DNA of 64,000 nucleotides from Amycolatopsis sp. A133 (GCF_031082405.1 NZ_JAVHJU010000057.1:62001-126000); one strand, 5' to 3'; shown: positions 17,886-26,445, counted from the first letter of the stretch. Numbers and translations: made by a program. Notes: a model not told the origin generated them from the letters alone.

Positions 17886-18212
17886 ATGGACGACCTGACG
17901 GAGATGCTGAAGGGCACCCTTGAAGGCTGCGTGCTCGAAATCATCGGCGGCGAGGAGACCTACGGCTACGCGATCACGCGCCGGCTGAACGACCTCGGCT
18001 TCGGTGACGTCGTCGAGGGGACCGTGTACACGATCCTGTTGCGGCTGGAGAAGAACAAGCTCGTCCGAGTGACGAAACGGCCGTCCGAGAAGGGGCCGCC
18101 GCGCAAGTTCTACCGGCTCAACGATGCGGGTCGCGAAGAACTCGGGCGGTTCTGGGAGAAGTGGCGCTACGTCTCGTCGCGCATCGACAAACTGAAGGAG
18201 GGCGGGAAGTGA
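17886..18212 (+). CDS. PadR-family transcriptional regulator
   Basis: 108 residues, the usual size of short (subfamily 2) PadR proteins. The winged helix contains the typical GYAITRRL and EGTVYTILLRLE stretches and the wing RKFYRLNDAGREEL. A GGAGGAG element lies just before the ATG. It heads an operon with two DUF1048 genes, a known arrangement, and its GTG-coupled partner starts inside its stop codon. The divergent exporter it should control has decayed, so this is probably an orphan repressor regulating only its own operon. Confidence 0.9.
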   Translation: MDDLTEMLKGTLEGCVLEIIGGEETYGYAITRRLNDLGFGDVVEGTVYTILLRLEKNKLVRVTKRPSEKGPPRKFYRLNDAGREELGRFWEKWRYVSSRIDKLKEGGK

Positions 18213-18565
18213 ACTTCTGGGAGACCATCACCGGCAGCGACCTCACCCGGGAACACCAGGCGTTCGAAGCGAGGGCCGGGGCGTTGCCGGAGGACTACCG
18301 GGCGGCGTGGGGGCAGATCAAGGCGCACCTGGTCCCCTACGGGGACATCACCGGCCGGAACCTGATGCCCATCCTCGACGGGGCACTGGGGCTGCTGGAG
18401 GCGACCGCGGCGGAGGGGCAGGGCGTCCACGACGTGCTGGGCGACGACATCCCGGGCTTCTGCGCGGCGCTGGCCGGCGGAGAAGAAGCCCCGAGCTTCC
18501 GCGACAGGTGGCGGAAGCAGCTGAACCGGAATGTCGCGAAGAAGCTGGGCCGGCTGGGAGGCTGA
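18209..18565 (+). CDS. DUF1048 protein, first copy
   Basis: 118 residues, with GTG at 18209 overlapping the padR stop (GTGA), so translation is probably coupled. Mostly helical and hydrophilic, with a membrane-free DUF1048 pattern: LPEDYRAAWGQIKAHL, then a VHDVLGDDIPGFCAAL element. DUF1048 genes regularly follow padR genes; function is unknown. It shares about a third of its pattern with the next gene, so the two are likely ancient duplicates. Confidence 0.82.
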   Translation: MNFWETITGSDLTREHQAFEARAGALPEDYRAAWGQIKAHLVPYGDITGRNLMPILDGALGLLEATAAEGQGVHDVLGDDIPGFCAALAGGEEAPSFRDRWRKQLNRNVAKKLGRLGG

Positions 18566-18566
18566 C

Positions 18567-18893
18567 ATGGGAATCCAGGACATCATCGAAGGCAAAAAGC
18601 AGTGGCGGGCGCACCTGGCGCGGGTCAAAGCCCTCCCGCCGGATTACCGGATCGTCTACCAGGAAATGCAGAAGTACCTCTTCAAGGTCGGCCCGGTCGA
18701 CTTGACCGAAGGCAACCTGCTTTCCGGGGTTGTCGATTTCTTCGAGGAGGGGGTCGCGGAGGGCAAGGGAGTTCTGGAACTCATCGGCGAGGACGTCGCG
18801 GCATTCTGTGACGACCTGGTCAAGGATTCGCGCACCTACGCCGACAGCTACCAGGAATCCATCAGCGGGGAATCCGGCACGGCCGGGAAGTGA
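18567..18893 (+). CDS. DUF1048 protein, second copy
   Basis: 108 residues, starting one base after the previous stop. It contains LPPDYRIVYQEMQKYLF and VLELIGEDVAAFCDDL, matching the previous protein's pattern position by position. The start is taken at MGIQDIIEGKKQW; the frame is open further upstream but overlaps the previous gene. It is the last gene of the padR operon and is followed seven bases later by a strong hairpin. Confidence 0.82.
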   Translation: MGIQDIIEGKKQWRAHLARVKALPPDYRIVYQEMQKYLFKVGPVDLTEGNLLSGVVDFFEEGVAEGKGVLELIGEDVAAFCDDLVKDSRTYADSYQESISGESGTAGK

Positions 18894-18899
18894 GTACGT

Positions 18900-18934
18900 G
18901 GCGGGCGAACCGCCGCCAAGGGGGTTCGCCCGCC
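18900..18934 (+). terminator. Terminator-like hairpin after the padR operon
   Basis: A perfect 12-bp inverted repeat, GGCGGGCGAACC at 18900-18911 and its complement at 18923-18934, with an 11-base loop. There is no T run, as is common in actinobacteria. The right arm contains the -35-like GTTC of the next promoter, so termination and initiation elements share bases. Confidence 0.7.
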
Positions 18935-18947
18935 GTCACCTGGGTAC
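18924..18947 (+). promoter_or_regulatory. SigB-like promoter for the first cheB-like gene
   Basis: GTTC at 18924-18927, a 14-base spacer, then GGGTAC at 18942-18947. This fits the stress-sigma (SigB/SigF/SigH class) consensus of GTTN, 14-16 bases, GGGTAN. The gene it faces starts at 18969. Promoters of the same form and identical spacing lie at 27688-27711 and 34065-34088. Confidence 0.55.
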
Positions 18948-18968
18948 CCCCTCCCCAAGGAGGCCCCC

Positions 18969-19949
18969 ATGACAATCCGGCCGCGAGACGTGGTCGTCGT
19001 CGGCGCATCGGCCGGCGGTGTCGAAGCACTGCGAGCCATGGTCGCCCAGCTGCCCGCCGACCTGCCGGCCGCCGTACTCGTCGTGCTGCACATGCCGGCC
19101 GGGGGCACCAGCGCCCTGCCCGCGATCCTCGACCGCGCGGGACCCCTGCCGGCCGGAGCCGCGCGCCACGGCGACCGGCTGGAACACGGTCGCGTCTACG
19201 TCGCCCCGCCGGACCACCACCTGCTCGTGTCCGACGGCGCGGTCGCCCTGTCGCACGGACCCACCGAGAACGGGCACCGCCCCGCGATCGACGCCTTGTT
19301 CCGCTCGGCGGCGGTTGCGAAGGGTGCCGCGGTAACGGGGGTGCTGCTCAGCGGTGTGCTGGACGACGGGGTGGCCGGGTTGCAGGCGATCGCCGGACAG
19401 GGCGGCCGGGTGGTGGTCCAGGATCCGCAGGACGCGCTGTACCCCGGCATGCCGGAGCACGCGCTGCAGGCCCTCACCCCCGACCACGTGGTGGCGGCGG
19501 CCGGGATCGGCGAGGTGCTCGCCAAGGTCACCCTCGAGCAGGTCGAGGCGGATTCCCAGCCCGCGCCGGAGGCGCTGCGGTGGGAGAACGAGATCGCGAG
19601 CGCAGGACGCGTCGGAGAGAGAGTGAGTGCGGTGGGCGGGCCCTCCGAGTTCGCGTGTCCCGACTGTCATGGCGTGCTCGCCGACATCGACCGCGGTATC
19701 CGCTACCGCTGCCGGGTCGGGCACGCCTGGACCGCCGAAGCGCTGGTCGCCGCCCAAGGGGACGCCGTCGAGCATGCCCTGTGGACCGGCATGCGCGCCC
19801 TCGAGGAGAAGGCCTCGCTGTGCCACCGGCTCGCGAAACTGGCCCGGGAACGCCAAAGCGTCCAAATCGCCGAGCGGTACGAGACCCAGGCGCGGGAAAC
19901 CTTCGAGGCCGCCGAAGTCCTGCGGCGCCAGGTGGTCGATCGCGGCTGA
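18969..19949 (+). CDS. CheB-type methylesterase with C-terminal Cys/His element
   Basis: 326 residues without a receiver domain. The catalytic triad of CheB is visible: Ser14 in GASAGG, His41 in VVLHMP and Asp133 in LSGVLDDG. After the esterase domain, ACPDCHGVL and YRCRVGHAWT supply three Cys and two His, a likely zinc site, followed by a helical tail. Such receiver-free CheB proteins are found in non-motile actinobacteria and are unlikely to act on chemoreceptors. AAGGAGG lies about eight bases before the ATG. A paralogue with the same layout is at 25441-26445. Confidence 0.85.
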   Translation: MTIRPRDVVVVGASAGGVEALRAMVAQLPADLPAAVLVVLHMPAGGTSALPAILDRAGPLPAGAARHGDRLEHGRVYVAPPDHHLLVSDGAVALSHGPTENGHRPAIDALFRSAAVAKGAAVTGVLLSGVLDDGVAGLQAIAGQGGRVVVQDPQDALYPGMPEHALQALTPDHVVAAAGIGEVLAKVTLEQVEADSQPAPEALRWENEIASAGRVGERVSAVGGPSEFACPDCHGVLADIDRGIRYRCRVGHAWTAEALVAAQGDAVEHALWTGMRALEEKASLCHRLAKLARERQSVQIAERYETQARETFEAAEVLRRQVVDRG

Positions 19950-20182
19950 GGACACCGCGTCCGGCTGGTGAACGCCTCGGCGTGCCCTCGACGGACGCCC
20001 GCGTCGGGAATTCGGTGGGTCCGCTACGCGCCGGCTTCGGTTGTCGCCGAGGTGGCGCAGCGCCGATCACTGTCGCGCGGCTCGGCTGCGCGGGGGACCC
20101 GCTCCGGGGACGGGGCCGGTTCGCGGACCGGCGGTGGTCTGCGTTCCGGGCGGCGAAAGGCGGCCGGTTCGGGCCGCGCGCC

Positions 20183-20599
20183 TCACGGCGCCGTGCCCGG
20201 GATGTCGTCCGCGAGCCGCCGGTCGAGCTCCGCGTCGGCTCGGTGGGCCTCGGCCCGCCGGTGGTGTCCGGCCGCCCCGGGACCGCCGTGGTGCGCGGCC
20301 CGGTCGTGCTCTGCCGCCGCGCGGTCGTGGGCAAGAGCCGAGCGCAGCAGGCCGGCGCGCAAGCGCGAGAGCGCGTGCCGGCGCCGGCTCCGGGCGTCCT
20401 CCAACGCCGCCTGCGCCCTCGCCGTCCGTTCGCCGGCGGGGGCGGCCCGGGTGCTCAGGCTTCGCCGCAGCCGCTGGGCGCTTGCCGCGCGCTCTGCGGC
20501 GTGCCGGGCGGCCTCGGCCGCGGCGGCGCCGGGATCGTCCGGGACGCGCACCGGTCCACGGTCCCACGGCTCCTCGCGCCAGGCAATCCGGCCCTTCAC
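20183..20599 (-). CDS. Hypothetical Ala/Arg/His-rich helical protein
   Basis: 138 residues, almost entirely Ala, Arg, Glu, Asp and His, predicted to be one long helical or coiled region with repeats such as HDRAAAEHDRAAHH. No domain is recognised. Proteins of this composition often sit near ANTAR or STAS genes in actinobacteria. It lies 39 bases downstream of the TetR gene on the same strand. The low complexity and competing open frames make the gene call uncertain. Confidence 0.5.
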   Translation of the reverse strand: MKGRIAWREEPWDRGPVRVPDDPGAAAAEAARHAAERAASAQRLRRSLSTRAAPAGERTARAQAALEDARSRRRHALSRLRAGLLRSALAHDRAAAEHDRAAHHGGPGAAGHHRRAEAHRADAELDRRLADDIPGTAP

Positions 20600-20638
20600 C
20601 GAGGATGCCGCGCTGGTCGAGGTCGCGGTCGGCGGGAG

Positions 20639-21220
20639 TCAGTCGTCGTTGGCTTCCGGCCCGGTCGCGGCGTACCGGGCGGCGGTGGTGCGGACGGCCT
20701 CGTCGACCACCTGGGCGACGCGTTCGGCGCTCACTTCCCAGCCCGGCACCAGGAGTGCCGGCCAGAAGACGTAGTTGGAGATCATGCCCAGGAACTGGGT
20801 GGCGGCGAGGTCCACGTCCTCGATCCGCACCGTTCCGGCCTCGTGCTCGGCCAGGAGATAGCTGCGCACGGACTCGAAGTAGGGCATCTTCCCCTGCGAG
20901 AACTGCGCATGGGCCAGCTCGGGGAACCGCGGCAGCTCGGCGATGACGATCCTGAACAGGTCGGTCATCCGGGCCCGGCCCAGCAGCTCGGCGTAACGGC
21001 GACCGATGATGCCGAGTCCGGCGACGACGTTGCCCGCCGGCGGAGGATCCTGCTCGTCGGCGGTTGACCAGGACTCGGTCACGATGGCGTCGAACAGGGC
21101 AGCTTTGGTCGGGAACTGCTTGAACAAGGTGGCCCGCGAAACGCCCGAGCGCTCGGCGATCCGCGCCAGCGACGTCCGGTCGTAGCCCAGCTCGAGGAAC
21201 AGTGCGGTCGCGGCCGCCAC
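20639..21220 (-). CDS. TetR-family regulator with an unclear 5' end
   Basis: 193 residues from GTG 21220. The helix-turn-helix TSLARIAERSGVSRATLFKQF is intact and followed by a ligand-binding region of normal length. TetR proteins normally begin 10-15 residues earlier. The codons just upstream read RFTQEKRALIV, a good family match, but no start codon lies between them and an in-frame TGA. An AGGAG inside those codons sits 13 bases from the GTG, so translation from 21220 is possible with a short first helix. The gene may instead be 5'-truncated. It follows the STAS gene by 63 bases. Confidence 0.75.
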   Translation of the reverse strand: MAAATALFLELGYDRTSLARIAERSGVSRATLFKQFPTKAALFDAIVTESWSTADEQDPPPAGNVVAGLGIIGRRYAELLGRARMTDLFRIVIAELPRFPELAHAQFSQGKMPYFESVRSYLLAEHEAGTVRIEDVDLAATQFLGMISNYVFWPALLVPGWEVSAERVAQVVDEAVRTTAARYAATGPEANDD

Positions 21221-21283
21221 GATCAGCGCGCGCTTCTCCTGGGTGAACCGGTCGGCTCAAGGTAAGCCCGGGACCTGCGGAAT

Positions 21284-21697
21284 TCAACCCGCCGGCGACG
21301 GCGAGACCTCCGCTGCCGCCACCGTGAGCCAGACCTCGGCTGCCGCGAGGTCGGGGTGCAGCGGCACCAGGTGGCCGAGACCCAGCGCCGAGATCGGCCG
21401 CGCCACGGCGCGCCTCGTGCTGACCACCGCGCAGGGGACGCCGTCGGTCCGGGTGTGGCTGAGGGCACCGAGCAGGACCCGGATGATCCCGGCGGAACAG
21501 AAGTCCGCCTGGGTGAGGTCCACTATCAAAGCTCGCGGGCGCAGCAGAATCTCCCGGTTCAGGCATTCGTGCAGGCGCCCGGCGACCGCGTTGTCGAGTT
21601 CACCGGCCGCGGCGACGACCGTGGATTCGCTGGTGGTGGTCACGGTCAGCACCACCGTGGCTCCGGGACGCTGTGCCGGGGGTGGCCAGGTGGGCAT
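21284..21697 (-). CDS. STAS-domain anti-sigma-factor antagonist
   Basis: 137 residues forming a single STAS domain. GELDNAVAGRLHECL is the first helix region and DLTQADFCSAGIIRVL contains the serine that a partner kinase would phosphorylate (normally D-x-S-G/A). This is the SpoIIAA/RsbV role: when unphosphorylated it binds an anti-sigma factor and frees the sigma factor. It lies close to two STAS/ATPase fusions (21868-22650 and 24695-25444), which are candidate kinase partners. AGGAGG lies about six bases before the ATG. Confidence 0.85.
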   Translation of the reverse strand: MPTWPPPAQRPGATVVLTVTTTSESTVVAAAGELDNAVAGRLHECLNREILLRPRALIVDLTQADFCSAGIIRVLLGALSHTRTDGVPCAVVSTRRAVARPISALGLGHLVPLHPDLAAAEVWLTVAAAEVSPSPAG

Positions 21698-21867
21698 GGT
21701 GGTCGACCTCCTCGAACGATCACGAAGGGACGGCGCCGGTGCCGGTCACCGGGCGTGCTGCCCCGCCGGCCGGAGCCGGGCGGGCCGAAGGTGGCTGCCG
21801 GGGCGAACCACCAGGTCCGACCGTACTCTTGTGCCGGCAGCCGGTCGATGCGCGCGGGCCGCACCTT

Positions 21868-22650
21868 TCAGGGGAATCGAGGCTGTTCTCCGGACCGGGC
21901 GGTGGTGATTCCGCGGATGTCCTGGGAGACGCGCAGGGTGGCCCAGACGACCTTGCCGCCGGTCCAGGATCCGCTGCACCCCCAGGCCCGGGCGAACTGG
22001 GCCACGAGCTTGAGGCCGAGCCCGGGTTCGGTCGTCGTCTGCCGCTCGTGCAGCTCGGCGGGGCGGGGATCGTCGTCGGCGACGGCGATCGTGCAGATGC
22101 CCCGGCGGAGGTCGATGCGGACTTCCGGGCGGGAGCTGGTGTGGCGCAACGTGTTCTCCACGAGCTCGGTCACGATCACGAGCGCGTCGCCGACCAGTTC
22201 CGGGAACCCCCAAGCCCCGCAGACCTCGGTGACGAACTCGCGGGCGAGGGCCCCGGTCGTCTCGGCGCGCGGGAACTCGCGGACGGCTCGCCGGCGCACC
22301 GGTTCGCCGAACCCGCGTTCCGCCGCGGCCACGTCGGGGTGCACGCGCGCGTAGCGGGCGACCGGCAGCCGCCGGAGCATCTTTTCCCGGTCGGGTTGCC
22401 CGCTGACCAGCGCGAACGGAATGCCCGGCCAGTCGCTCAGCCGCATGGCCACGAGCGCGAAGACGCTGAGCTGTGCGTCGCCGGCGAAGCCGAGCTCCGA
22501 GACGTCGGCGATCAGGCCGTCCGGCGCTTCGGTGGCGGCCTTGAGCAGGCCGTCGCGCACCCTGGCGTGGGAGCGCAGGTCAAGGGTGCCGGTCAGGGCG
22601 AGCACCGTCGAGCGGGTCCGCCGGGTGAGCTCCATGCGGACTTCAGCCAT
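21868..22650 (-). CDS. STAS + RsbW-type ATPase fusion, copy A
   Basis: 260 residues. The first ~120 form a STAS-like domain (LALTGTLDLRSHARVRDGLL; a GLIADVSELGF strand) lacking the phosphorylatable serine. The second half is a histidine-kinase-like ATPase with N box TELVENTLRHT, G1 ADDDPRPA and G2 GLGLKLVAQFA, as in RsbW/SpoIIAB anti-sigma kinases. The start at 22650 was chosen because the upstream frame is repeat-rich and not protein-like. It is closely related to the protein at 24695-25444. Confidence 0.85.
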   Translation of the reverse strand: MAEVRMELTRRTRSTVLALTGTLDLRSHARVRDGLLKAATEAPDGLIADVSELGFAGDAQLSVFALVAMRLSDWPGIPFALVSGQPDREKMLRRLPVARYARVHPDVAAAERGFGEPVRRRAVREFPRAETTGALAREFVTEVCGAWGFPELVGDALVIVTELVENTLRHTSSRPEVRIDLRRGICTIAVADDDPRPAELHERQTTTEPGLGLKLVAQFARAWGCSGSWTGGKVVWATLRVSQDIRGITTARSGEQPRFP

Positions 22651-22829
22651 GACCCTCGCCTTCCCGCGGCCGCACGACACGGCCGTAGTAGCACGCCGGG
22701 GGAGCGGCACGTCATCGTCTTGCTCACCCAGGTTAACCGTTCTGCGCCGAAGTAATCCTGGGTATCGCCGCCGCGGGGAGCTGCGGGAGCCACCCGTTGG
22801 TCGTCGACGCGGCCGGGCCGGGGCCTCGC

Positions 22830-24683
22830 TCAGGGAATCTGTGGCGTTTCCTCCATGAACAGCAGGGCGCCCTGGCTCTGGCCGTTCGCCGCGCGCAGGG
22901 AGCTGCACACGAGCCGGACCACCGCGGTCCGGCCCCGGCGGTTGATCGCTTTCAGGTTCAGCTCGGCGCGGAAGGCGGGTTCGGCGAGGGCGTCGCGGAC
23001 GGCGGGGCGCAGCTCCGCCAGCGGGAGCCCGATGTCGAGGTTGAGCAGGTGCGCGCCTTCGGCCTCCTCGCGTCGCACGCCCCAGAGGTCCTCCGCGCCG
23101 CGGTTCCACGCCTTGATCCGCATTTCGGCGTCGACCACGACGATCCCGGCCTGGATCGAGGTCAGCACGGACTCGAGGAAGTCGTTCAGCTCGTCGAGCT
23201 CGATGCTGCGGTCACGCAGGGCGTCGTTGATGGTCTGCAGCTCGTCGTTGGTCGACTGCAGCTCTTCGTTCATCGTTTCGAGCTCTTCGTTGGTGGACTG
23301 GAGCTCTTCGTTGGTGGTCTCCAGCTCCTCGACCGTGGACTGGAGCTCCTCGTTGGTGGTCTCCAGCTCCTCGTTGGTCGATTGCAGCTCTTCGTACGCC
23401 GACTCGAGCTGGCGGTTGCTGTGCTCGAGTTCGGTGAGCAGCTGGCGCGCCCAGCTGACGTCGTGGAACACTACCGAGACGCCGAGCAGGCTCTTGTCCC
23501 GGTTCACCAGCGGGTTGACGTGCACTTCGTACCACGCGACGTCGCCGGCCCGCCGCCATTCGACGTCCTTGATCCGCAGCGAGCGCCGTTCGAGCCGGGC
23601 CTGCTCGACGTACGGGCGCAACGCGACCGGCCGGTAGGAGACGTCGAGGTCCCACAGGCTGCGGCCGACGTCCCGCTCGGAGAGCCCGAAGGCGATCTCC
23701 GCCTGCTGGTTCACCAGGGCGACCACTTCGTCGGCCGTCACGACCACCTGGGCGACCGGGCTCGCCGAGAAGGCGCTCTCCCGGAGCTCTTCCAGGCCGG
23801 ACACGTCGATCGGCCGGCGGGTGGGCACGCCGGGCGTGACGAAGTGGCTGTAGCCGCTGGGCGTTCCGGCGACCTTGCGGAACACCCGCCGCTTGAGGTC
23901 GAGCGGCTCGAAGATGCGGGCGTGGCTCAGCAGCATCTCCGCCTTGCCGAGGAACAGCAGGCCGCGGCCGGCCAGCGCGAAGTGGAACCGTTCGAGGATC
24001 TTCGTCTGCGTCTCGGCGTTGAAGTACATCAGCGTGTTGCGGCAGACGAGCAGGTCGATCCGCGAAATCGGGGCGTCCTGCACCAGGTCGTTGCGGCCGA
24101 AGATGACCGACCGGCGCAGATCCTTGCGGAAGCAGTACCGGCTGCCCTGCAGCTCGAAGTACTCCTCGAGCTTCGCCTCCGGCAGGCCGTCGACCTCGGC
24201 GGGCGTGTAGGCCGCGTGCCGGGCCTGGGCCAGCGCCTCTTCGTCGACGTCGGTGGCGTAGATCTTGACGCGCTGCCGGAAGGCTTCGACGCCGATGGCG
24301 TCGGCGAACGCGATCGCGAGGCTGTAGGCCTCCTGGCCCCCGGCGCAGCCGGCGCTCCACACGCGGATCGGTTCCTCCGGGCTGCGTTCGGCGAGCAGCG
24401 CCGGGATCACGTGCTCGCGCAGGAACTCCCAGGCGTCCGGGTCGCGGAAGAACCCGGTGACGTTGATCAGGATGGTGTTGAACAGGGCGGCGAACTCGTC
24501 CGCGTTCACCTGCAGCTGGTCGATGTAGTCGACGTAGTTGTCGACGCCGGCCTGGTTCATCCGGCGCAGGACCCGCCGGCGCAGGCTGCTGCGCTTGTAG
24601 CCGGTGAAGTCGAAGCCCCGTGATTCCTTGAGGTAGGCGAGCACCGACTCGAAGTCGTCGTCTTCCAGGCCCGGATCCGTCAC
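22830..24683 (-). CDS. CheR-type methyltransferase with PAS domains and coiled coil
   Basis: 617 residues from GTG 24683. Residues 1-80 form the CheR N-domain (NVTGFFRD near 74). Residues 105-270 form the SAM-binding domain with WSAGCAGGQEAYSL near 109 and a CRNTLMYF motif. PAS domains lie near 305-425 and 495-610, joined by a long heptad region of alternating EELQST and EELETT units. The same layout occurs in CheB-CheR-PAS fusion proteins of other bacteria, but here CheB is separate. It lies 11 bases after the STAS/ATPase gene in an operon with cheB (cheB, STAS/ATPase, cheR). A signalling role outside chemotaxis is inferred. Confidence 0.9.
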   Translation of the reverse strand: MTDPGLEDDDFESVLAYLKESRGFDFTGYKRSSLRRRVLRRMNQAGVDNYVDYIDQLQVNADEFAALFNTILINVTGFFRDPDAWEFLREHVIPALLAERSPEEPIRVWSAGCAGGQEAYSLAIAFADAIGVEAFRQRVKIYATDVDEEALAQARHAAYTPAEVDGLPEAKLEEYFELQGSRYCFRKDLRRSVIFGRNDLVQDAPISRIDLLVCRNTLMYFNAETQTKILERFHFALAGRGLLFLGKAEMLLSHARIFEPLDLKRRVFRKVAGTPSGYSHFVTPGVPTRRPIDVSGLEELRESAFSASPVAQVVVTADEVVALVNQQAEIAFGLSERDVGRSLWDLDVSYRPVALRPYVEQARLERRSLRIKDVEWRRAGDVAWYEVHVNPLVNRDKSLLGVSVVFHDVSWARQLLTELEHSNRQLESAYEELQSTNEELETTNEELQSTVEELETTNEELQSTNEELETMNEELQSTNDELQTINDALRDRSIELDELNDFLESVLTSIQAGIVVVDAEMRIKAWNRGAEDLWGVRREEAEGAHLLNLDIGLPLAELRPAVRDALAEPAFRAELNLKAINRRGRTAVVRLVCSSLRAANGQSQGALLFMEETPQIP

Positions 24684-24694
24684 GCTCGGACACG

Positions 24695-25444
24695 CTACCC
24701 GCCGGGGCGCCACCCGGCGTGCCGGGCCAGCACCGCCCACACGACCTTTCCCCCGCCCCACGACCGGCTGCAGCCCCAGATCCGGGCGGTCCGGGCGACC
24801 AGCCGGAGCCCGAGGCCCGCGTCGAGCGCTCCGAGGCGCTCGCGCACCACGGCCGGCCGCGGGTCGTCGTCGCTCACCGCCACGCTGAACACGCCGCGGC
24901 GCAGCTCGAGCCGCAGCCGCGGGGCGGAATTCGTGTGCTGGACGGCGTTCTCGACCAGCTCCGTCGCGATCAGCGCGGCGTCTTCGACGTACCCGGGCAC
25001 CGCCCATTCCGCGCAGACCTCGTCGACGAACCGCCGGGCCGCCGCGGAGGCGGACGGCGACGGGGGCAGCTGCCGCACGGCCCGCCGCCGCGGCGCCCGG
25101 TCGCGGGCTTCTTCGGCGGCGGCCACGCCGGGGTGCACGGCGACGAACCGGTCGATCGTCTGCTCCCGAAGGCCGGCCCGGTGGTCGGCACGATCGGAAA
25201 CCACGGCGAAGGAGACACCCGGCCAGTCGCTGATCCGCATGGCGATCGCGGAGAACACGCTCAGCAGTTTGGCGTCCTCGACGTCGAGACCGCGGATGTC
25301 GGCGATCAGGCATCCGGGGGCGTCCGTCGCGAACTTCAGCACGCCGTCCCGCAGCAGGGGGTAGGTGGCCGGCGTCAACGCGCCGGTCGCCGTCACCACG
25401 GTCGACGTGGCCCGGAACTCCGGGACGAGCCGCACACCGGTCAT
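24695..25444 (-). CDS. STAS + RsbW-type ATPase fusion, copy B
   Basis: 249 residues with the same two-part layout as the protein at 21868-22650. The STAS-like half (VVTATGALTPATYPLLRDG) is followed by an ATPase half with ATELVENAVQHT, SDDDPRPAV and GLGLRLVARTA. Its ATG overlaps the cheB stop (ATGA), so it is translationally coupled, and the cheR gene follows by 11 bases. It sits between the enzymes that would add and remove methyl groups, which suggests methylation feeds into a partner switch. The Trp-rich C-terminus (RIWGCSRSWGGGKVVW) is shared with copy A. Confidence 0.87.
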   Translation of the reverse strand: MTGVRLVPEFRATSTVVTATGALTPATYPLLRDGVLKFATDAPGCLIADIRGLDVEDAKLLSVFSAIAMRISDWPGVSFAVVSDRADHRAGLREQTIDRFVAVHPGVAAAEEARDRAPRRRAVRQLPPSPSASAAARRFVDEVCAEWAVPGYVEDAALIATELVENAVQHTNSAPRLRLELRRGVFSVAVSDDDPRPAVVRERLGALDAGLGLRLVARTARIWGCSRSWGGGKVVWAVLARHAGWRPGG

Positions 25445-26445
25445 GACTCCGGCTCCGCCTCGGGACCGAGCGAAAGCAGGAACCGGCGAAGCGTCTCAGC
25501 GGCGGTCCGGCACTCCCGCGCGGTATCGGTGTAGCGGCGGACGATGCGGACGTGCCCGCGGGCTTCGGCGTCCCGCTTCATCCGCTCGGCGATCTCCCCC
25601 TTTTCCTCGAGCGAGCGCAACGCCGTCCACAAGGCGCGTTCGAACTCGGTGCCGCGCGCCGCGAGCAGGGCTTCGGCCGTCCAGGCGTGGCCGACGCGGC
25701 AGCGGTAGTGCCCGGGCTCGTCCCCGGTTTCGAGAAGGGTCCCGTGGCAGTCCGGGCAGGCGTAGCCCGAGGCGGGTGCGTGCTCGGCCAGGGGACTGCG
25801 CTCGATTCCGTCCCGCGCGATCCGGTCCTCGAGGACCAGCGCGGGGGAGGGCGGCGCCACCGCGGCCGGTTCCACCCGCTGCCGCACGAGCTGGTCGAGG
25901 GCCTTGCCGAGCACCGCGGCCGGGTACACGTGCTTGGTCGCGACGCGGGTGAGCGCGCTTTCCGGCATGCCCGGATAAAGCGCGTCCGCCGGGTCCTGGA
26001 CGACGGCGAGACCGCCCCGTTCGACGACCGCGCAGAGGCCGCCGGTCCCGTCGTGGAGCGTGCCCGAGAGCACCACGCCGATCACCCGCGGCCCGGCCGC
26101 GAGCGCGGCCGAGCGGAAGGTGGCGTTGACCGCCGGGCGGTGCCCGTTCTCGGTCGGGCCGCGCGTCAAGGCCAGCTTGCCGTCGTCGAGGAGCAGGTGG
26201 CGATCGGGCGGCGCCACGTGGATCACACCGGGGGTCAGGGGCGCGCCGTCCGTGGCGGGCAACGCGCGCAGCCGGCCCGCCCGGTCGAGGATCTGCGGGA
26301 GGGCGGTCGGGGCCGCCGGGGCCAGGTGCAGCACCACGAGAACGGCGGCGGGGAATCCGTCGGGCAGCTGCCCGACGACCTCGCGCAGGGTTTCCACCCC
26401 GCCCGCGGAGGCGCCGATCACGACCACGTCACGCTGGAAGGCCAC
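25441..26445 (-). CDS. CheB-type methylesterase, second copy
   Basis: 334 residues. The CheB triad is present: Ser in GASAGG near 13, His in VVLHLAP near 40 and Asp in LSGTLHDG near 130. A putative zinc site (YACPDCHGTL with a later YRCRVGHAWT) and a helical tail match the protein at 18969-19949 throughout, so the two are duplicates. AGGAGGTGAA precedes the ATG. It is the first gene of the cheB, STAS/ATPase, cheR operon. Unlike its paralogue, no SigB-like promoter is found in the 130 bases upstream. Confidence 0.87.
   Translation of the reverse strand: MAFQRDVVVIGASAGGVETLREVVGQLPDGFPAAVLVVLHLAPAAPTALPQILDRAGRLRALPATDGAPLTPGVIHVAPPDRHLLLDDGKLALTRGPTENGHRPAVNATFRSAALAAGPRVIGVVLSGTLHDGTGGLCAVVERGGLAVVQDPADALYPGMPESALTRVATKHVYPAAVLGKALDQLVRQRVEPAAVAPPSPALVLEDRIARDGIERSPLAEHAPASGYACPDCHGTLLETGDEPGHYRCRVGHAWTAEALLAARGTEFERALWTALRSLEEKGEIAERMKRDAEARGHVRIVRRYTDTARECRTAAETLRRFLLSLGPEAEPES

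Noticed and set aside
22717..22770. GTTAAC and GGGTAT as a fourth SigB-like promoter
   Set aside because: The spacer is 17 bases from GTTC, outside the class range, and it points at the 3' end of the convergent cheR gene.
23220..23420. EELQST/EELETT repeats as a DNA repeat element
   Set aside because: The repetition encodes the heptad coiled coil of the CheR-PAS protein and follows its codons, so it is protein-level structure.
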